This document shows, in pieces, positions 8,682 through 16,221 of a DNA stretch of 41,408 nucleotides. The translations under genes were made by a program, and so were the position numbers. The notes under the pieces were generated by a model. That model was not told where the DNA came from and made no database searches. It saw only the letters and a program-made list of their open reading frames with translations. Origin of the DNA: an uncultured Nitrosospira sp. (GTDB lineage: Bacteria > Nitrospirota > Nitrospiria > Nitrospirales > Nitrospiraceae). Where the stretch lies: NCBI GenBank assembly GCA_900696515.1, contig CAADGK010000026.1, positions 1 to 41,408 on the forward strand. Reading direction: 5' to 3'. Each line of letters starts with the position of its first letter. Within the stretch, counting starts at the first letter, position 1.

Positions 8682-10790
8682 ATGAGTGATCAGAAATCAA
8701 ACGACATAAGCCGGCGTGACATGCTCAAGTTTGGACTCATCGCCGGGGGCGCGGCTCTACTCGGCCCAGGCGCCGTCCGTGAAGTCCTGGCCCTGTCGTG
8801 CCACAACAGCATGGTCGCCAACTCTTGTGGAGCGGCCAACGAACAGTATCCGACCAGTCCCCTGATCGGCGGAAAGATTGTATTGGTCGGAACCGTCTCT
8901 CAGGTGTCGAGGAAACCGGGAGATTTCACCGCCTTCACCGACCTCCTTCCGATTCCCAGGGCTTTACCGGCGGCCACAACCCCATTTGGGGACCCCAGAA
9001 CCGGCGGTGTGCAGGACTCGGATGGACAGGTCCATCAAGTTGGGGTGAATGATCCGACCGTGACCTCCTATCCAGGCTGGATCAGCACCCCCATGTTTTA
9101 TAAGATCCAGTTGAAGGTGGCCCAGCATCGGTTCACCAGCAAACAGGCGGTGCCTATCGATGCACTGGGGAATATCGTCCGTGCGCCCGGGCAAAACACG
9201 ATTGGTCTGAAGTTCTTGCCCACGAGCACGATCTGGGGCTTCAACGGACAGTTCCCCGGACCGATGATCAACGCGGAATATGGCCGCCCCTGTCTGGTGC
9301 GGTTTGAGAACAAGCTGAACATTGATAACGGCCTGAGTTCCCAGAATTTCGGTGCCCCTGACCGGGCGTTTCTGACCCACTTGCATAACGCCCATACGGC
9401 GCCGGAGAGCGATGGCAACCCCAACCACAAGCCCTGCCCCTACGGACCAGGACAGTGGGTGGACAACCTGTATCTCAACTGGACCCCTGATGGCGATGAC
9501 AGGGAGAAACAGTCCTTCTTCTGGTTCCACGACCATCGGATGGACCATACGGGAGCCAATGTCTACAAGGGATTGGTCGGCCTCTATCCCATCTACGATC
9601 CGGTGAAGGATTTCGGGGACGAACGGTTCGGACTTCGGCTCCCGGGGAAACGCATCAACAACTCAGACGGCACGTTCAACGTCAACTATGACATCCCGCT
9701 GGCGTTTTACGACTGCCGGTTGGACGACGGCGTGACGCGCCACCAGGACTTCCACAACGGGTGTCAAGAAACACACCCCGAGTGGTGGGGGAAAACGTAC
9801 TTCAAGCATTTCCCCGACAAGGGCTTCGTCGGAGACGTCTTTACGGTCAATGGGAAGGCCTGTCCCGTGTTGTACGTCAAGCGGCGAAAGTATCGCTTCC
9901 GCATGCTGGACGCCTCGATCGCGCGGCAATATGAGTTCAAGCTGATGCAAGGCACTGTCGCAGCAGCTCCCGGCCAGCAGGGCCAGTACAATTTCGTCGG
10001 CAGCAATGGGCTGAACACCAGTGGGGAGCAAGTCATGCGATTCAGGCAGATCGCCACCGATGGCGGGCTCCTGCCCTTCCCCATTGACCGCGACTCTATC
10101 GAACTCTGGCCCGCCAATCGCCGTGAAGTCATTGTCGACTTCCGCTACTATCAGGATGGAATCAGCCCGACCAAAGGCGGCGATGTGATCTATCTCGCCA
10201 ACATCGCCGAAATGCCGGATGGGCGCAAACGGACCCTACCGGGCGATGTCGACTTCAATCCGAACTACTGTGTGCCGGTCCTCAAGATCGTCATCGATGG
10301 AAACGATGCGCCGCCAGATGATTACAGCCTCATGCCGGATCTCAACGAACCGTTGCGCGAGCTGCCGCCACTCCCGGATCTGAGGAATTTGCCCACCAGG
10401 GTATTTGAGTTTGCTAAAGCCGCTGTGGGCGGAGAATTGAACTGGACCATCAATGGCAGGCCGTTTGATCCAGCCAGAGATGAAGCCGACCCACTGGGCA
10501 ATAATCCCATCCGGAAAGGCCGGCCGGAGCTCTGGACCTATATCAACAGTGGAGGAGGCTGGACCCATCCGATCCATCACCATGAAGAGGAGCATCGGAT
10601 CATCTCCCGGAATGGGCAACCTGCTCAGGGGGAGGATGTTGCACGAGCAGACGTCGTCAATCTGCAAGGCGGTGAGTCCGTGACCCTCTACCGGAACTTC
10701 CGCACCTTTACCGGCAAGTATGTGGCCCATTGCCATAACCTCTCTCATGAAGACCATGCCATGATGTTCGGCTGGGAGATCAAGCCGTAA
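8682..10790 (+). CDS. Tat-exported multicopper oxidase
   Basis: A 702-residue protein with a twin-arginine signal (SRRDMLKFGLIAGGAAL) at the N-terminus, so it is exported folded, probably already loaded with copper. It has the four copper-binding clusters of three-domain multicopper oxidases: HLHNAH (about residue 232), WFHDH (about 281), HPIHHH (about 629) and HCHNLSHEDHAMM (about 683), the last providing the type 1 copper ligands His, Cys, His and Met. Overall it resembles CotA/bilirubin-oxidase-like and PcoA-like enzymes, which oxidise phenols, metals or Cu(I) with reduction of oxygen to water. The substrate cannot be told from sequence. It stands alone between a gene-free kilobase and a strong hairpin. 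In an ammonia oxidiser, roles in copper tolerance or in NO/nitrogen-oxide handling are possible, but this is speculation. Confidence 0.9.
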   Translation: MSDQKSNDISRRDMLKFGLIAGGAALLGPGAVREVLALSCHNSMVANSCGAANEQYPTSPLIGGKIVLVGTVSQVSRKPGDFTAFTDLLPIPRALPAATTPFGDPRTGGVQDSDGQVHQVGVNDPTVTSYPGWISTPMFYKIQLKVAQHRFTSKQAVPIDALGNIVRAPGQNTIGLKFLPTSTIWGFNGQFPGPMINAEYGRPCLVRFENKLNIDNGLSSQNFGAPDRAFLTHLHNAHTAPESDGNPNHKPCPYGPGQWVDNLYLNWTPDGDDREKQSFFWFHDHRMDHTGANVYKGLVGLYPIYDPVKDFGDERFGLRLPGKRINNSDGTFNVNYDIPLAFYDCRLDDGVTRHQDFHNGCQETHPEWWGKTYFKHFPDKGFVGDVFTVNGKACPVLYVKRRKYRFRMLDASIARQYEFKLMQGTVAAAPGQQGQYNFVGSNGLNTSGEQVMRFRQIATDGGLLPFPIDRDSIELWPANRREVIVDFRYYQDGISPTKGGDVIYLANIAEMPDGRKRTLPGDVDFNPNYCVPVLKIVIDGNDAPPDDYSLMPDLNEPLRELPPLPDLRNLPTRVFEFAKAAVGGELNWTINGRPFDPARDEADPLGNNPIRKGRPELWTYINSGGGWTHPIHHHEEEHRIISRNGQPAQGEDVARADVVNLQGGESVTLYRNFRTFTGKYVAHCHNLSHEDHAMMFGWEIKP

Positions 10791-10806
10791 CCATCGCTGC
10801 AGCGAG

Positions 10807-10844
10807 TTCCAGCCCCGTGGCACTTCAGTGCCACGGGGCTGGAA
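10807..10844 (+). terminator. 17-bp perfect hairpin after the multicopper oxidase gene
   Basis: TTCCAGCCCCGTGGCAC (10807-10823) pairs perfectly with GTGCCACGGGGCTGGAA (10828-10844) around a TTCA loop, 16 bp after the stop codon. No T-tract follows, but the stability makes it a likely transcription end or mRNA-stabilising structure. Confidence 0.7.
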
Positions 10845-11221
10845 CGGGGTGTAACCGGACATGACCGTCAATGGCCTGACGATCCTGAACTCATAAACAA
10901 CTTTGCTGCTGCAGCTCCTTTCTTCTCACTGTTCAAGCAGGTGGCTCAGGTTAGCCACGACACACAGGCATCGCAGCGCGCATCATCAAAGAATGCGCGA
11001 AGAAAAGAGCCTGCAGGCTAAACTCCAAAGCCCCCCCCATGACAGTCGTGCCTTTCTTTATCGTCTCGGTGTTCTATCTGCTGATCGCCGAAGAACATCA
11101 ATCGGCTCCAGCACCGGAAAACGAGACAGGCACAACGCTCCTACCAGCAGAAGCATAGGCCACTACCGGTAGCTGGACCAGCTTGTTCCTCCACAATCTC
11201 GATATCAACAGAAGTAAGCCC
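10845..11221. other. Intergenic stretch, possible very small ORF only
   Basis: Nearly 380 bp without a convincing gene. An ATG at 11039 opens a 39-codon frame ending at 11158 whose product would have an N-terminal hydrophobic helix (MTVVPFFIVSVFYLLIA), but no ribosome binding site precedes it (a run of C), so I do not call it a gene. Confidence 0.4.
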
Positions 11222-11253
11222 TGTCGATTTTTCCATTCTCGACGACTATCTTA
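11222..11253 (+). promoter_or_regulatory. Candidate ECF42 sigma promoter upstream of the VOC-YciI-sigma operon
   Basis: TGTCGA (11222-11227), a 15-bp spacer, then CGACTATCTTA (11243-11253). The published ECF42 target motif is TGTCGA in the -35 region and a CGA-type -10 element, and the same pair is found before two other genes in this window (15684 and 16117). This would make the sigma factor operon autoregulated, with a leader of about 65-70 bases. Confidence 0.65.
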
Positions 11254-11323
11254 GGAGCAAGCCGATAGCCTATAGCCAATGGCGTATGGCAGAAGCCAAC
11301 CACTTCAACAGTAGGAGGGAACC

Positions 11324-11737
11324 ATGGCGAAAAAGACGACAAAGAGAAAGACTCGCATCGCGCAGATACCGGCCAGTATTTGCTGGTTTGAAGTACCGGC
11401 CGATGATCTGAACCGAGCCCAGAAATTCTATAAGGGGATGTTCGGCTGGACCTTTAATAAACTCCCCGCCGCCATCAACGACTATTGGCACATCGACACC
11501 GGAGGGCCTGAGGCCTCGCCCGATGGTGGCATGATGCTCCGCATGCATCCTCAACAGCCGATCACCAATTACATCAGCGTGCCATCGGTCAGCAAGACAT
11601 CGGCGAAAGTCGAGAAGCTCGGTGGAACCGTCTGCAAACAGAAAACCGCCGTACCAGGCATGGGCTACTTCGCCATCTGCTTGGATACGGAGGGCAATAC
11701 CTTTGCCCTGTGGGAAATAAACGAACGAGCCAAGTAG
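11324..11737 (+). CDS. VOC (glyoxalase/bleomycin-resistance fold) family protein
   Basis: A 137-residue single-domain vicinal-oxygen-chelate protein with a strong AGGAGGGA ribosome binding site. After a basic N-terminal tail it has the usual pattern: ICWFEVPADDLNRAQKFYKGMFGW (first beta-alpha-beta unit), a metal- or substrate-lining strand around PDGGMML, and the second unit ending in GMGYFAICLDTEGNTFALWE. Metal ligands are not certain. The family includes many enzymes with unrelated chemistry, so no reaction is assigned. It is the first gene of a probable operon with a YciI/DGPF protein and an ECF42 sigma factor, a known neighbourhood for this sigma group, and a candidate promoter for that sigma lies about 70 bp upstream. 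Confidence 0.85.
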   Translation: MAKKTTKRKTRIAQIPASICWFEVPADDLNRAQKFYKGMFGWTFNKLPAAINDYWHIDTGGPEASPDGGMMLRMHPQQPITNYISVPSVSKTSAKVEKLGGTVCKQKTAVPGMGYFAICLDTEGNTFALWEINERAK

Positions 11738-11785
11738 TCGATATGTCTGCTTAGTTCCCATACTCACATGCCCCAGGAGGCCATG

Positions 11786-12145
11786 ATGAAATATCTCTGC
11801 CTTGTCTATGTTGAAGAACAGATCCTGAATGCGTTCCCGAGCGAGAAGCGGCGCTCGATCTCGGATGAAGCCATGTCGTACTGCGAGAAGTTACAGAAAG
11901 CCGGCCAGTTGCTTGCCGCTTCTCCACTGCACCCAGTGGAGACTGCCACGACCGTACGGGTGCGAGAGGGAAAAACCACGACCACCGATGGGCCATTTGC
12001 CGAGACGAAAGAACAGCTTGGCGGGTTTCTGATGATCGATGTCCCAGACCTGAACGATGCCATCCGTATCGCCGCGCAGTTTCCTGCCGCTCGTTTCGGC
12101 AGCGTCGAAGTCCGGCCAATGAAGGAACTGGGCTGCGCAGACTAG
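11786..12145 (+). CDS. YciI/DGPF-domain protein next to the ECF42 sigma factor
   Basis: A 119-residue protein of the YCII-related (DGPF) family. The start at 11786 is preceded by AGGAGG with 5-bp spacing; an upstream in-frame ATG at 11768 would place that site inside the gene. It begins MKYLCLVYVEEQ and carries the diagnostic segment TTDGPFAETKEQLGGFLMID, then VPDLNDAIRIAAQFP and EVRPM near the end. DGPF proteins are the standard genomic partners of ECF42 sigma factors and are often their main targets; their biochemical function is not established. It is separated by only 3 bp from the sigma gene, so translational coupling is likely. Confidence 0.9.
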   Translation: MKYLCLVYVEEQILNAFPSEKRRSISDEAMSYCEKLQKAGQLLAASPLHPVETATTVRVREGKTTTTDGPFAETKEQLGGFLMIDVPDLNDAIRIAAQFPAARFGSVEVRPMKELGCAD

Positions 12146-12148
12146 CGG

Positions 12149-13411
12149 ATGATCATGGATAGCGATGCCCTTACAGCAGCCCATGCGAAAGTCGATGCAA
12201 TCTATCGCGACGAGTCACGGCAGGTCCTCGCCACGTTGATTCGTCTGTTGGGTGATTTTGACGCAGCCGAAGAAGCCTTGCAGGAAGCCTTTGCGGTTGC
12301 AATGGAACAGTGGCCGCGTGACGGCATCCCGTCCAATCCTCGCGCCTGGCTGGTCTCCACCGGACGCTTCAAAGCCATCGATGGTATGAGACGGCGAGCA
12401 CGTTACGATGCGTCGCTGAATGAACTCACCAAGCACATTGAAAATACGACAAGTGAACCATTAGTAGAACACGAAGATGAACACATCGAAGACGACCGTC
12501 TCCGTCTGATCTTTACCTGTTGTCATCCGGCTCTTGCGGAAGAAGCGCAACTGGCCATGACGCTGCGGGAGGTCTGCAACCTCACCACAGAGGAGATCGC
12601 TCGGGCCTTTCTCACCAAACCGGCGACGATGGCCCAGCGAATTGTCAGGGCAAAAACCAAGATTCGTGACGCACGTATCCCCTATGAGGTCCCACTGCCG
12701 TCAGAACTCCCGGAACGGCTAGACTCGGTGCTGCGCGTCGTGTACTTGGTCTTTAACGAAGGCTACTCCGCGTCATCCGGAGCCTCACTCACCAGAGCGG
12801 ATCTCTCTGGCGAGGCGATCAGACTCGGACGTCTATTGTTACAACTTTTGCCGGAGCCCGAAGTCATAGGCCTCCTAGCCTTGGTGCTGTTGCACGAGTC
12901 GCGAAGACCGGCGCGAGCCGCGGCGAACGGCGATCTTGTGCTCTTGGAACAACAAGACCGATCATTGTGGAACCAAGACCTCATCAGAGAAGGCATCTCC
13001 CTCGTTGAACGGGCACTCGCATCGAAACGAATCGGCCCCTACACCCTGCAAGCGGCGATTGCCGCAGTCCACGCTGAAGCGCCCAACGCCAAAGAAACCG
13101 ATTGGGCTCAGATCGTCGCGCTGTACGATCTGCTCATGCGAGCAGATCCATCCCCGATTATCGAACTCAACCGGGCGGTGGCGGTAGCCATGCGCGATGG
13201 TCCAGCGAAAGGTTTGGAATTGGTTAATGCGCTTCTGGAGCGCGGTGAGTTAGCCCAGTATCACTTGGCCCATGCCACACGGGCCGACTTCTGCCAAAGA
13301 CTTGGCAAGTTCGCAGACGCCCGCGCCTCGTACCAGCGCGCGCTGGCCCTCGCGAAGCAAGAACCGGAACGGAGGTTTCTGGAGAAGCGGCTGAATGAAT
13401 TGAATGATTGA
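12149..13411 (+). CDS. ECF42-type RNA polymerase sigma factor with C-terminal extension
   Basis: A 420-residue sigma factor. The N-terminal part (about 1-185) has ECF region 2 (VLATLIRLLGDFDAAEEALQ) and region 4 (LREVCNLTTEEIARAFL), with the recognition helix near TMAQRIVRAKTKI. The long C-terminal extension (about 185-420) holds the DUF6596-type segment LVFNEGYSASSGASLTRADL and helical TPR-like repeats (IELNRAVAVAMRDG, YQRALALAKQ). This build is that of ECF42, a group without a membrane anti-sigma factor in which the C-terminal extension itself controls activity. Its DGPF partner lies 3 bp upstream. Three copies of a TGTCGA/CGACTAT motif before this operon and two nearby genes suggest its regulon. 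The signal that activates it is unknown. Confidence 0.93.
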   Translation: MIMDSDALTAAHAKVDAIYRDESRQVLATLIRLLGDFDAAEEALQEAFAVAMEQWPRDGIPSNPRAWLVSTGRFKAIDGMRRRARYDASLNELTKHIENTTSEPLVEHEDEHIEDDRLRLIFTCCHPALAEEAQLAMTLREVCNLTTEEIARAFLTKPATMAQRIVRAKTKIRDARIPYEVPLPSELPERLDSVLRVVYLVFNEGYSASSGASLTRADLSGEAIRLGRLLLQLLPEPEVIGLLALVLLHESRRPARAAANGDLVLLEQQDRSLWNQDLIREGISLVERALASKRIGPYTLQAAIAAVHAEAPNAKETDWAQIVALYDLLMRADPSPIIELNRAVAVAMRDGPAKGLELVNALLERGELAQYHLAHATRADFCQRLGKFADARASYQRALALAKQEPERRFLEKRLNELND

Positions 13412-13459
13412 CGCGCACCATGCAAACCCGTATCGATACGAGCTTGCGCCGCTTGTGGG

Positions 13460-13888
13460 TCAGCTGAGTGGATGTCTCCACCGCAAACCTGAAAACCGCG
13501 CATAGTCTCGGTCCGTTGTAATCCACTCGGCGCCGGCCTCAATAGCGAGAGCAGCCAAATACGCATCGGCGATGAGATTCCCCCTTGCGCTTACCTCTTG
13601 GCACAACCGTTGAAAGATTTCCCAATGACGCTCGCCAGGCGCCAAGGTCACCGCATGAGGGTGGTTGCGCACCGACGCTGCATACTCCATAGCGACGTCC
13701 AGCGGTGTCGGATCGCCGAAGACCCGCGGATGAGTCACCACTCGTAGAAACCCACTCAGCACCAGGTCGGATATTCCGAAAGCCGTATCCGATGCGAGAA
13801 TCCGGTTTAGCCAACCCCGGTAATCCGAATGGCGGACCGAGTCCTCCCGGTGCGCGTAAACCAGCACATTAACGTCGGGAAGAATCAC
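13460..13888 (-). CDS. vapC: VapC-family PIN-domain toxin
   Basis: A 142-residue PIN-domain ribonuclease, the toxin of a type II toxin-antitoxin pair. The acidic metal-binding residues expected in the fold are visible: Asp in LPDVNVLVYAHRED near the N-terminus, the SDLVLSGFLRVVTHPRVF segment typical of this VapC subgroup, Asp in NLIADAYLAALAIE, and TTDRDYARF near the C-terminus. Such enzymes cut tRNA or rRNA when freed from the antitoxin. The start overlaps the end of vapB by 20 bp, so the two are translationally coupled, and the gene is complete. The sigma factor operon converges on it with a 48-bp gap containing a 12-bp palindrome, CGTATCGATACG (13429-13440). Confidence 0.88.
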   Translation of the reverse strand: MILPDVNVLVYAHREDSVRHSDYRGWLNRILASDTAFGISDLVLSGFLRVVTHPRVFGDPTPLDVAMEYAASVRNHPHAVTLAPGERHWEIFQRLCQEVSARGNLIADAYLAALAIEAGAEWITTDRDYARFSGLRWRHPLS

Positions 13889-14126
13889 GAGATGACTCCA
13901 TCACATCGAGCAGAGACGCGGTGTCATCGATATCAACTCCCGGAAGAAGCCCCTGCTTTCCATACGTCGGCAATTTCATGGGTGCCCGCCGTCCGGTACG
14001 ACGGCGCCGCGCAAGCGCCTCGCGCAATGTTTCCTCAATCAGGGCGGTCACTGTCGAGTGAGTCGAGGCTGCCAGCTTCTTGATTTGGGTCATAAGGTCG
14101 TCTGGCAAATTGATCGTCGTCCGCAT
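13869..14126 (-). CDS. vapB: Ribbon-helix-helix antitoxin of the VapBC pair
   Basis: An 85-residue antitoxin. The N-terminus MRTTINLPDDLMTQIKKLA is a ribbon-helix-helix DNA-binding domain, with the strand TTINLP contacting the operator and STVTALIEETLREALA forming the second helix. The C-terminal part, including LLPGVDIDDTASLLDVME, is the expected toxin-binding tail. There is no Shine-Dalgarno sequence; a good sigma70-type promoter places the transcript start at or next to the ATG, so the mRNA is probably leaderless. An imperfect inverted repeat over the start codon (14122-14143) could be the autoregulatory operator. It overlaps vapC by 20 bp. Confidence 0.87.
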   Translation of the reverse strand: MRTTINLPDDLMTQIKKLAASTHSTVTALIEETLREALARRRRTGRRAPMKLPTYGKQGLLPGVDIDDTASLLDVMESSRDSSRR

Positions 14127-14133
14127 GCATCAA

Positions 14134-14162
14134 AGCATACGCACCAGCCATATTGATGTCAA
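14134..14162 (-). promoter_or_regulatory. Sigma70-type promoter for a probably leaderless vapBC transcript
   Basis: On the minus strand a perfect -35 TTGACA (14162-14157) is followed after exactly 17 bp by the -10 TATGCT (14139-14134). Seven bases later comes the vapB ATG at 14126, so transcription would begin at the start codon itself. The imperfect repeat TGCGTATGC-N6-GCATGCGGA overlaps the -10 and the ATG and could bind the VapB antitoxin. Confidence 0.6.
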
Positions 14163-14276
14163 ATGACTGACAAGACTCAACAAAAATGCCGAGATAGACC
14201 ACCTCTGCTCATTTTCCGCCAGACAGAAACGATCGGGGAAAGAGAGAGCAAAGAAGTTGGGGCAGTAGTGTACACG

Positions 14277-14669
14277 CTATTTCAGCCTTTCCAGCCGCCC
14301 TTTACGCCGGACGAGATTCTTATAGTCCCACTGAATCGCCCGGGCTTTCTTCAGCCATCGTCGCAAATCGGCCTTTGTTATCTCTGAGACTTCGTTATAG
14401 AACACCGATGCATCCTTGAACCTCTTGCCGACGACATTCAATCCTGCTTCGTCAAAATCCGCTCCGCTCCAGAACATCAGCCGTATGCCTGGTTTCTGTT
14501 TGCTATATCCAACGATTGGATTCTCGTCCAAGAACCAGACAGGATGCGCGTGCCAGATCTCATTTTCCGCCTTGAGCAGGTGTCTGTCTATTTCCTCGGC
14601 AAGAACGTCGCACACGTCCTTGTGATGAGGCACTTGCTGCTGGTTGTACTTCAGGATCTCTGGATGCAT
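14277..14669 (-). CDS. DUF1801-domain protein
   Basis: A 130-residue cytoplasmic protein. It has the DUF1801 (YdhG/YobT-like) pattern with EIDRHLLKAENEIWHAHPVWFLDENPIVGYSKQKPGIRLMFWSG in sequence blocks, that is, a helix, a conserved W-x-x-x-P region and the strand LMFWSGADF, followed by a basic helical C-terminus. The fold resembles frataxin-like proteins, but no activity is established for the family. Proteins of this family are common near ECF42 and DGPF genes, as here, although no copy of the candidate ECF42 motif is found upstream of this one. It is separated by about 195 bp from the acetyltransferase gene upstream. Confidence 0.75.
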   Translation of the reverse strand: MHPEILKYNQQQVPHHKDVCDVLAEEIDRHLLKAENEIWHAHPVWFLDENPIVGYSKQKPGIRLMFWSGADFDEAGLNVVGKRFKDASVFYNEVSEITKADLRRWLKKARAIQWDYKNLVRRKGRLERLK

Positions 14670-14863
14670 CGCATTTCTCCGACTACATGAGAATGTTTAG
14701 GCCACGCCCTATCAGCATGGTTCACTTCAGGCAGGCATCCGCAATCTTAATCGCACGGGCCTCAATTCACTGATACAGATCTACGGGCAGACCAAGGAGA
14801 ACGAGCGATAGAGCGTACCACCAGTAACAATTGCAGTCCTTCCCTTGAACGACATGTTTGGCC

Positions 14864-15328
14864 TCATTTCTCTTCTCTCACCATGCGGTAATTTCTCAAC
14901 ACAACCCCGCGTCGTTCAACCGATTGCCCCTCCACCACCTCAAATCCCTGCGCTTCAAAGAACGGACGCGCCGTCACACTCACGTCGGCGTGAAGTCGCC
15001 GAAAACCGAGATTCTTGGCCATCTCCGTTAATTTCTCGACCAGCCTTGTGGCCACCCCACACCGTTCAAATGCTGGATCAACATAGAGCAAATCAATGTT
15101 TCCGTCTTCATCGAGGCGGGCAAAGCCCGCCATCCTCTCCCCTTCTTCAGCGACGAGAACAGTTCCCGAGCCGAGGCGGTCTGCCCAGACGTCCATATCA
15201 GGATGCTCCGGCGCCCACGCAGCGATCTGTTGTTCATCGTAATCGCGTCCGGCAATCTGTCGGACCGATCGACCAAACAGAGCAACGACGGCTTCAAGGT
15301 GATGTGCGCGGTACTCTCGGACAACCAT
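14864..15328 (-). CDS. GNAT-family N-acetyltransferase
   Basis: A 154-residue acetyl-CoA-dependent acetyltransferase. The start at 15328 gives MVVREYRAHHLEAVVALF, the usual GNAT opening; a longer frame to 15367 adds 13 residues without homology support. The central DGNIDLLYVDPAFERCGVATRL block is the acetyl-CoA pyrophosphate-binding motif A (here RCGVA replaces the usual R/QGxG/A), followed by LVEKLTEMAKNLGFRRLHADVS and the C-terminal FEAQGFEVVEGQSVERRGV, like the YafP/small-molecule group. The acceptor is unknown. No good Shine-Dalgarno precedes the start. Confidence 0.85.
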   Translation of the reverse strand: MVVREYRAHHLEAVVALFGRSVRQIAGRDYDEQQIAAWAPEHPDMDVWADRLGSGTVLVAEEGERMAGFARLDEDGNIDLLYVDPAFERCGVATRLVEKLTEMAKNLGFRRLHADVSVTARPFFEAQGFEVVEGQSVERRGVVLRNYRMVREEK

Positions 15329-15683
15329 GGCTTCTATAACGAGGAATCCAGTATAGATCACTCCCAACGCACGTGGTGTCTGCAGGATCGTCTATTACGA
15401 TCTCTCATGCGGGTTCTCGTGCATGCTTTCCGCACTGATGACATCACATTCACAACAGACTCCGGAGGCCGGCATCCTTTGATGAATAATGTGGGTATAA
15501 ATCGCATCACTGTCGAGACATCACGATATCCCAACAACTCCTGATGGTTCGAATGTCTCAACCGCATTCGAAAAGGGCGCGTGTCTCGTGCCCAGACTAT
15601 GCACCAGATGCAGACTAGACTCTCTCGGGAATATCAACGGCTTACACGAGCCTGTCATTCACTCCTGGGCAACGGAGGGTCGA
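15329..15683. other. Intergenic stretch without a supported gene
   Basis: Roughly 355 bp between the acetyltransferase start and the ECF-type promoter of the second YciI gene. A further TGTCGA at 15511 is not followed by CGACTAT at the proper distance. No coding region or RNA gene is recognised. Confidence 0.4.
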
Positions 15684-15716
15684 TGTCGAATTTGCCCTTG
15701 GCTGGCGACTATCTTA
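15684..15716 (+). promoter_or_regulatory. Candidate ECF42 sigma promoter upstream of the second YciI/DGPF gene
   Basis: TGTCGA (15684-15689), a 16-bp spacer, then CGACTATCTTA (15706-15716), the last 11 bases being identical to the site at 11243. It ends 18 bp before the ATG, with the GGGAGGTG ribosome binding site in between, so the leader is short. Confidence 0.65.
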
Positions 15717-15734
15717 TGTCACGGGAGGTGCTTC

Positions 15735-16100
15735 ATGAAATATCTGCTGCTGGTCCATCACAACGAGGACATGTTCACGCGCATGCCAGAGGGTACCAGG
15801 AAAGACATGCTCGCCGAGTCCATCCAGCTCTGCCACCAACTCGACAGCAAAGGGCAATATGTTCACGCGTCGCCACTCCAGCCTGAAAAGACAGGAACCG
15901 TCGTTCGAGTGCGAGAGGGCAAAGCAATCGTCACAGACGGCCCGTTCATGGAGACCAAAGAACAGCTCGCCGGCTACTTCTTGGTCGATGCCGAGAATCA
16001 GCAATCGGCCATTGAGATTGCTCAACGAATACCTGGCGCGCGCATCGGCACGGTCGAGATTAGACCTGTGCGCGAAATCAGTGGGTTACCGGGGGAATAG
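15735..16100 (+). CDS. YciI/DGPF-domain protein, second copy
   Basis: A 121-residue DGPF-family protein starting at the ATG at 15735 behind GGGAGGTG. It begins MKYLLLVHHNEDMF and carries the family signature VTDGPFMETKEQLAGYFLVD, then AIEIAQRIPGARIGTVEIRPV. An in-frame extension to 15588 has no ribosome binding site and would swallow the promoter motif, so I reject it. It is a paralogue of the gene at 11786 and is preceded by the same TGTCGA/CGACTATCTTA motif, so it is probably a second target of the ECF42 sigma factor. The molecular role of DGPF proteins is not known. Confidence 0.9.
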   Translation: MKYLLLVHHNEDMFTRMPEGTRKDMLAESIQLCHQLDSKGQYVHASPLQPEKTGTVVRVREGKAIVTDGPFMETKEQLAGYFLVDAENQQSAIEIAQRIPGARIGTVEIRPVREISGLPGE

Positions 16101-16116
16101 CTTGCAGCAATACGGA

Positions 16117-16150
16117 TGTCGATTTGGGGGCTGTCGGTTCGACTATTAGG
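16117..16150 (+). promoter_or_regulatory. Candidate ECF42 sigma promoter upstream of the SRPBCC gene
   Basis: TGTCGA (16117-16122), a 17-bp spacer, then CGACTATTAGG (16140-16150). The -10 part differs from the other two sites after CGACTAT, and the spacer is the longest of the three, so this is the weakest copy. Confidence 0.5.
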
Positions 16151-16221
16151 CAAGCCGCATCTTCACCAAGGAATCACGCTTGTCCCAAATCACACCCTTT
16201 TCAGACCACGGAGACAGAACG

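Noticed and set aside
11039-11158. 39-codon frame with a hydrophobic N-terminus
   Set aside because: Preceded by a run of C without a ribosome binding site; no other support.
13429-13440. Palindrome CGTATCGATACG between the sigma factor and vapC
   Set aside because: A 12-bp palindrome in a convergent 48-bp gap without other support; too short to call a site.
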